Source: an uncultured Clostridia bacterium
Lineage (GTDB): Bacteria; Bacillota; Clostridia; Oscillospirales; Ruminococcaceae
Assembly: GCA_947624375.1 (NCBI GenBank)
Contig: CANQKD010000001.1
Location: 124,001-188,000 of the forward strand
Direction: 5' to 3'
Length of the DNA stretch: 64,000 nucleotides
The position numbers were made by a program, and so were the translations under genes. The notes beneath the pieces were generated by a model that saw only the letters and a program-made list of their open reading frames with translations, was not told the DNA's origin and made no database searches. Shown here piece after piece: positions 61,988 through 64,000 of this stretch; within the stretch, counting starts at the first letter, position 1; each line of letters opens with the position of its first letter.

Positions 61988-62250
61988 TCCTTTCGGCTGC
62001 CGAAGAGCATGGCACGGAGCGTAAGTGTGAGTGTATGGTAGTCAGCCTCTTCGCGGTGTTCATACATATATGCGACCGAATAAAGCACAGCCGTTTTAAT
62101 GTTTTCGGCTTTGTCAAGGTCTGATAAGTCGTCGGTGCGCAGAATATCCATACAGAGTTTCTGCGCACTGCTTATCAGATGTTCTATCAGCTTGTCGTCG
62201 TCGTAGTAGTCCACGCGGAGATAGTTCTTCATCTCTTCGACCGTTACCAT
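61978..62250 (-). CDS. Head-tail connector protein (gp6/gp15-like)
   Basis: A 90-residue all-helical protein starting MVTVEEMKNYLRVDYYDDDKLIEHLISSAQKL, the signature of phage connector proteins that extend the portal. It ends with a second helix AVLYSVAYMYEHREEADYH. It lies between the head-fibre-like and adaptor genes. Confidence 0.88.
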   Translation of the reverse strand: MVTVEEMKNYLRVDYYDDDKLIEHLISSAQKLCMDILRTDDLSDLDKAENIKTAVLYSVAYMYEHREEADYHTLTLTLRAMLFGSRKECF

Positions 62251-62270
62251 ACACCCAGCTCCTTTCTTTT

Positions 62271-62615
62271 CTATTCAGCTTCCATAAGTCCTGCCGCCTG
62301 AAGCGCGGTCAGAAGCGCATTGAACTGCGATACAAGGTCAGCTACCTCGCTTGCCTCGCTCGCAGCCTGATGTGCTATCTTCGGCACGGCAGGAACATAG
62401 AGCTTGCCGCTTTCGTCAACCGCGACTTCTACAGTCTCGGCATCTTTCACTTTTGCCTTAACGCCACCGAGCGTATCTGCCGAGGCAGTAGGCAGCGTAT
62501 AAGATCCGCCGCCGTCAAACCCCTCGACCTGTGCGCCTTCCTCAATGATCAGCTTGCCGCCGATATGAGTAACTTCGCCGCCCTGTTCGGTGTAGTTTTT
62601 TACGTTATAACTCAT
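62271..62615 (-). CDS. Head fibre-like protein
   Basis: A 114-residue protein directly after the capsid gene. It opens MSYNVKNYTEQGGEVTHIGGKL, followed by LPTASADTLGGVKAKVKDAETVEV, the pattern of phi29-type head fibre proteins, and ends in a helical QFNALLTALQAAGL trimerisation-like segment. It probably decorates the capsid surface. Confidence 0.78.
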   Translation of the reverse strand: MSYNVKNYTEQGGEVTHIGGKLIIEEGAQVEGFDGGGSYTLPTASADTLGGVKAKVKDAETVEVAVDESGKLYVPAVPKIAHQAASEASEVADLVSQFNALLTALQAAGLMEAE

Positions 62616-62628
62616 AGGTCAGACCCCC

Positions 62629-63828
62629 TTATGCGGTCTTCTGTTTGAGGACTTTTATCGCCTCGGGCAGTACAAGTTTGCCGTCAACTCTCTCAAAGGT
62701 CTTGTAGCCTACCTGACCTTTAGCTGCATAGAGTTCCCAGAGAGGCTTGAATGAGCGTGTCTGTCTGTCAACTATCCAGTAGTACGAGAAGTCGCCAAAC
62801 AGAACACTCGCTGCACCTGCTTCGGCTAACGGCATACTTGGTGATGTGTATACAGGTCTGCCGAGCAGCGTATCAGGCGCACCTATCTGGATAGACGGCT
62901 GCCAGATGTACTGACCGTTGCCGTCCTTGATCTTACGAATAAGCTTTATTGTCGCATCATTGAGCAGCCAAACCCCATTGCGGCGGTAAGGTGATCTGAG
63001 CGAATAGAACAGATCCATCATTTCGTCGGTCTTGATATCGGTCGCGCTTGCGGCAGTAACACCTACCTCAGCGCCGCCCTCTGCGGCAAGAATACCGAGA
63101 GGTTTATGGCTGCCGTCACCCGTGAGCATTGCTTCTTCCTCGGTGCTGCCCATAGCACGGGCAGTAACGCTTGCTATATGGCTCTGAAGATCAAATGCGC
63201 TGTCGTTGAGCAGCTCTTCCGATACCTTGACGATAGTGCCCAGCTTGTGTGCGCCCAGCACTACCTGCTTGAATTTCTCATCGCTTTCGGGATAAGCTCC
63301 CTCTTCCTCGATCCACTCCGCTTTTGGTGCGCTGTCAACAACAGGTATTTTTTTGTCGCCGCTGGATCTTATGATCGTAGCGATCTTACGCACAACATTT
63401 TCTTCCTCAAGTTTTTCGATCAGCGTTCTCTCAAATTCATCGGGCACAAGATAGCCGCCCTCGGTGTCTACGTCTTCCTGCAAATCGTTAAATATCACAG
63501 GCGATTTTGAACGCATCATGTTCCAGAAGTTGGTGTGGTACTCGTCAGATGCTCTGCCGGTCTTCTTGTCCATCTTGGTTGTCGAAGGGGTGGTTGTAAG
63601 AACGTCGCCGACCTGCTTTGACATCTCTTTTTCGATAGCTTCCTGCCGCTCCAGTCTGTCTATCTCTTTTCCAAGGTCGAAGATTTCCTTTTCCATTCTT
63701 TCGTATGTGGCATCATCTTCAGCTGAGAGTATGCCGTTCTCTCCTCTGTGGGTATCGAGAAACTTTTTCGTGTCTTCCCACACTTTTGCGCGCTGCTGGC
63801 GCAGGTCTAAAATTGTCATTTTTGGCAT
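62629..63828 (-). CDS. HK97-family phage major capsid protein
   Basis: A 399-residue capsid subunit. An N-terminal coiled-coil delta domain (about 1-100) is normally cleaved during head maturation; the HK97 fold follows, with GGYLVPDEFERTLIEKLEEENVVRKIATII, EWIEEEGAYPESD and VSEELLNDSAFDLQSHI, then DGSHKPLGIL and LLGRPVYTSPSMP. GGAGGTAA precedes the ATG. The upstream fragment at the edge probably encodes the head protease. Confidence 0.95.
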   Translation of the reverse strand: MPKMTILDLRQQRAKVWEDTKKFLDTHRGENGILSAEDDATYERMEKEIFDLGKEIDRLERQEAIEKEMSKQVGDVLTTTPSTTKMDKKTGRASDEYHTNFWNMMRSKSPVIFNDLQEDVDTEGGYLVPDEFERTLIEKLEEENVVRKIATIIRSSGDKKIPVVDSAPKAEWIEEEGAYPESDEKFKQVVLGAHKLGTIVKVSEELLNDSAFDLQSHIASVTARAMGSTEEEAMLTGDGSHKPLGILAAEGGAEVGVTAASATDIKTDEMMDLFYSLRSPYRRNGVWLLNDATIKLIRKIKDGNGQYIWQPSIQIGAPDTLLGRPVYTSPSMPLAEAGAASVLFGDFSYYWIVDRQTRSFKPLWELYAAKGQVGYKTFERVDGKLVLPEAIKVLKQKTA

Positions 63829-63840
63829 TGTTATTACCTC

Positions 63841-64000
63841 CTAGTTTTTTAATAAATTAAGCCGCTCCATAAGTTCATCTACGGAACGACCAAGTTTTTC
63901 GGGTGTTTTTGTCTTACATTTTGCGGCGAGCTTGTCCATTAAAGAGTTGACTACCGCCGCTTTTGAATACAGCATTGATACAGATACCGCTTCGGTGTTC
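63841..64000 (-). CDS. Phage gene fragment, probable head maturation protease C-terminus
   Basis: The last 52 residues of a minus-strand gene cut by the window edge: a helix AVVNSLMDKLAAKCKTKTPEK and the end ELMERLNLLKN. Position directly upstream of the capsid gene suggests a ClpP-like or S49-type prohead protease; nothing catalytic lies within the window. Confidence 0.5.
   Translation of the reverse strand, partial: NTEAVSVSMLYSKAAVVNSLMDKLAAKCKTKTPEKLGRSVDELMERLNLLKN

Overview
The window reads as chromosome of a medium-GC, Gram-positive Clostridia member, most likely a Ruminococcus-like Oscillospiraceae gut bacterium (inference). The support is a PolC-type DNA polymerase III, RemA, sortase-assembled pili, LPxTG anchors, a short-form HisG with HisZ, and AGGAGG-type ribosome binding sites. 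The genetic code is standard. No rRNA, tRNA, CRISPR array or intact insertion sequence was seen.

Layout. Bases 1-14264 are housekeeping genes, all on the minus strand: yicC-remA-gmk-rpoZ-priA (priA runs off the left edge), monocistronic glmS, a seven-gene unit rarA-DUF951-prfA-sua5-coaE-slt-M18 aminopeptidase, and glyA. Two plus-strand genes follow: a 107-residue orphan and an S1-domain protein. A minus-strand unit then encodes a choloylglycine-hydrolase-family enzyme, a GNAT acetyltransferase and a flavin-fold protein. After an Hsp20 gene comes a five-gene pilus operon (18387-24003: signal peptidase, major pilin, class C sortase, second LPxTG protein, second sortase) behind two tandem sigma-A promoters. 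A collagen-like surface protein is divergent from an Amt-PII fusion whose leader carries an intrinsic terminator. Next are iscS-iscU with a palindromic operator and the operon hisZGDCBHFIE, which lacks hisA. ispG-polC is divergent from pyrH-frr-uppS-cdsA; dxr and rseP are absent from their usual place.

From 45.66 to 46.42 kb and from 49.2 to 50.25 kb the DNA is non-coding and full of repeats; an orphan pair of FtsX-type permeases lies between. From 50458 to the right edge is the late module of a siphovirus-type prophage, all minus strand: protease-like fragment, HK97 capsid, head fibre, connector, tail genes, tape measure, baseplate-type genes, holin, and a GH25/LysM/CW_7 endolysin. No integrase is in the window, so the prophage ends are not fixed.

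How parts work together. The pilus signal peptidase, sortases and pilins make a self-contained pilus machine. The nitrogen (Amt-PII), sulfur (IscS/IscU) and histidine units each carry visible control elements. The most unusual signals are: a 34-residue membrane-peptide gene with a perfect ribosome binding site and its own terminator, on the opposite strand between phage tail genes; a family of structured intergenic repeats with compensatory base changes; a 286-bp inverted-repeat element; the terminator in the amt leader; and an apparent +1/-2 frameshift in the tail-assembly chaperone.
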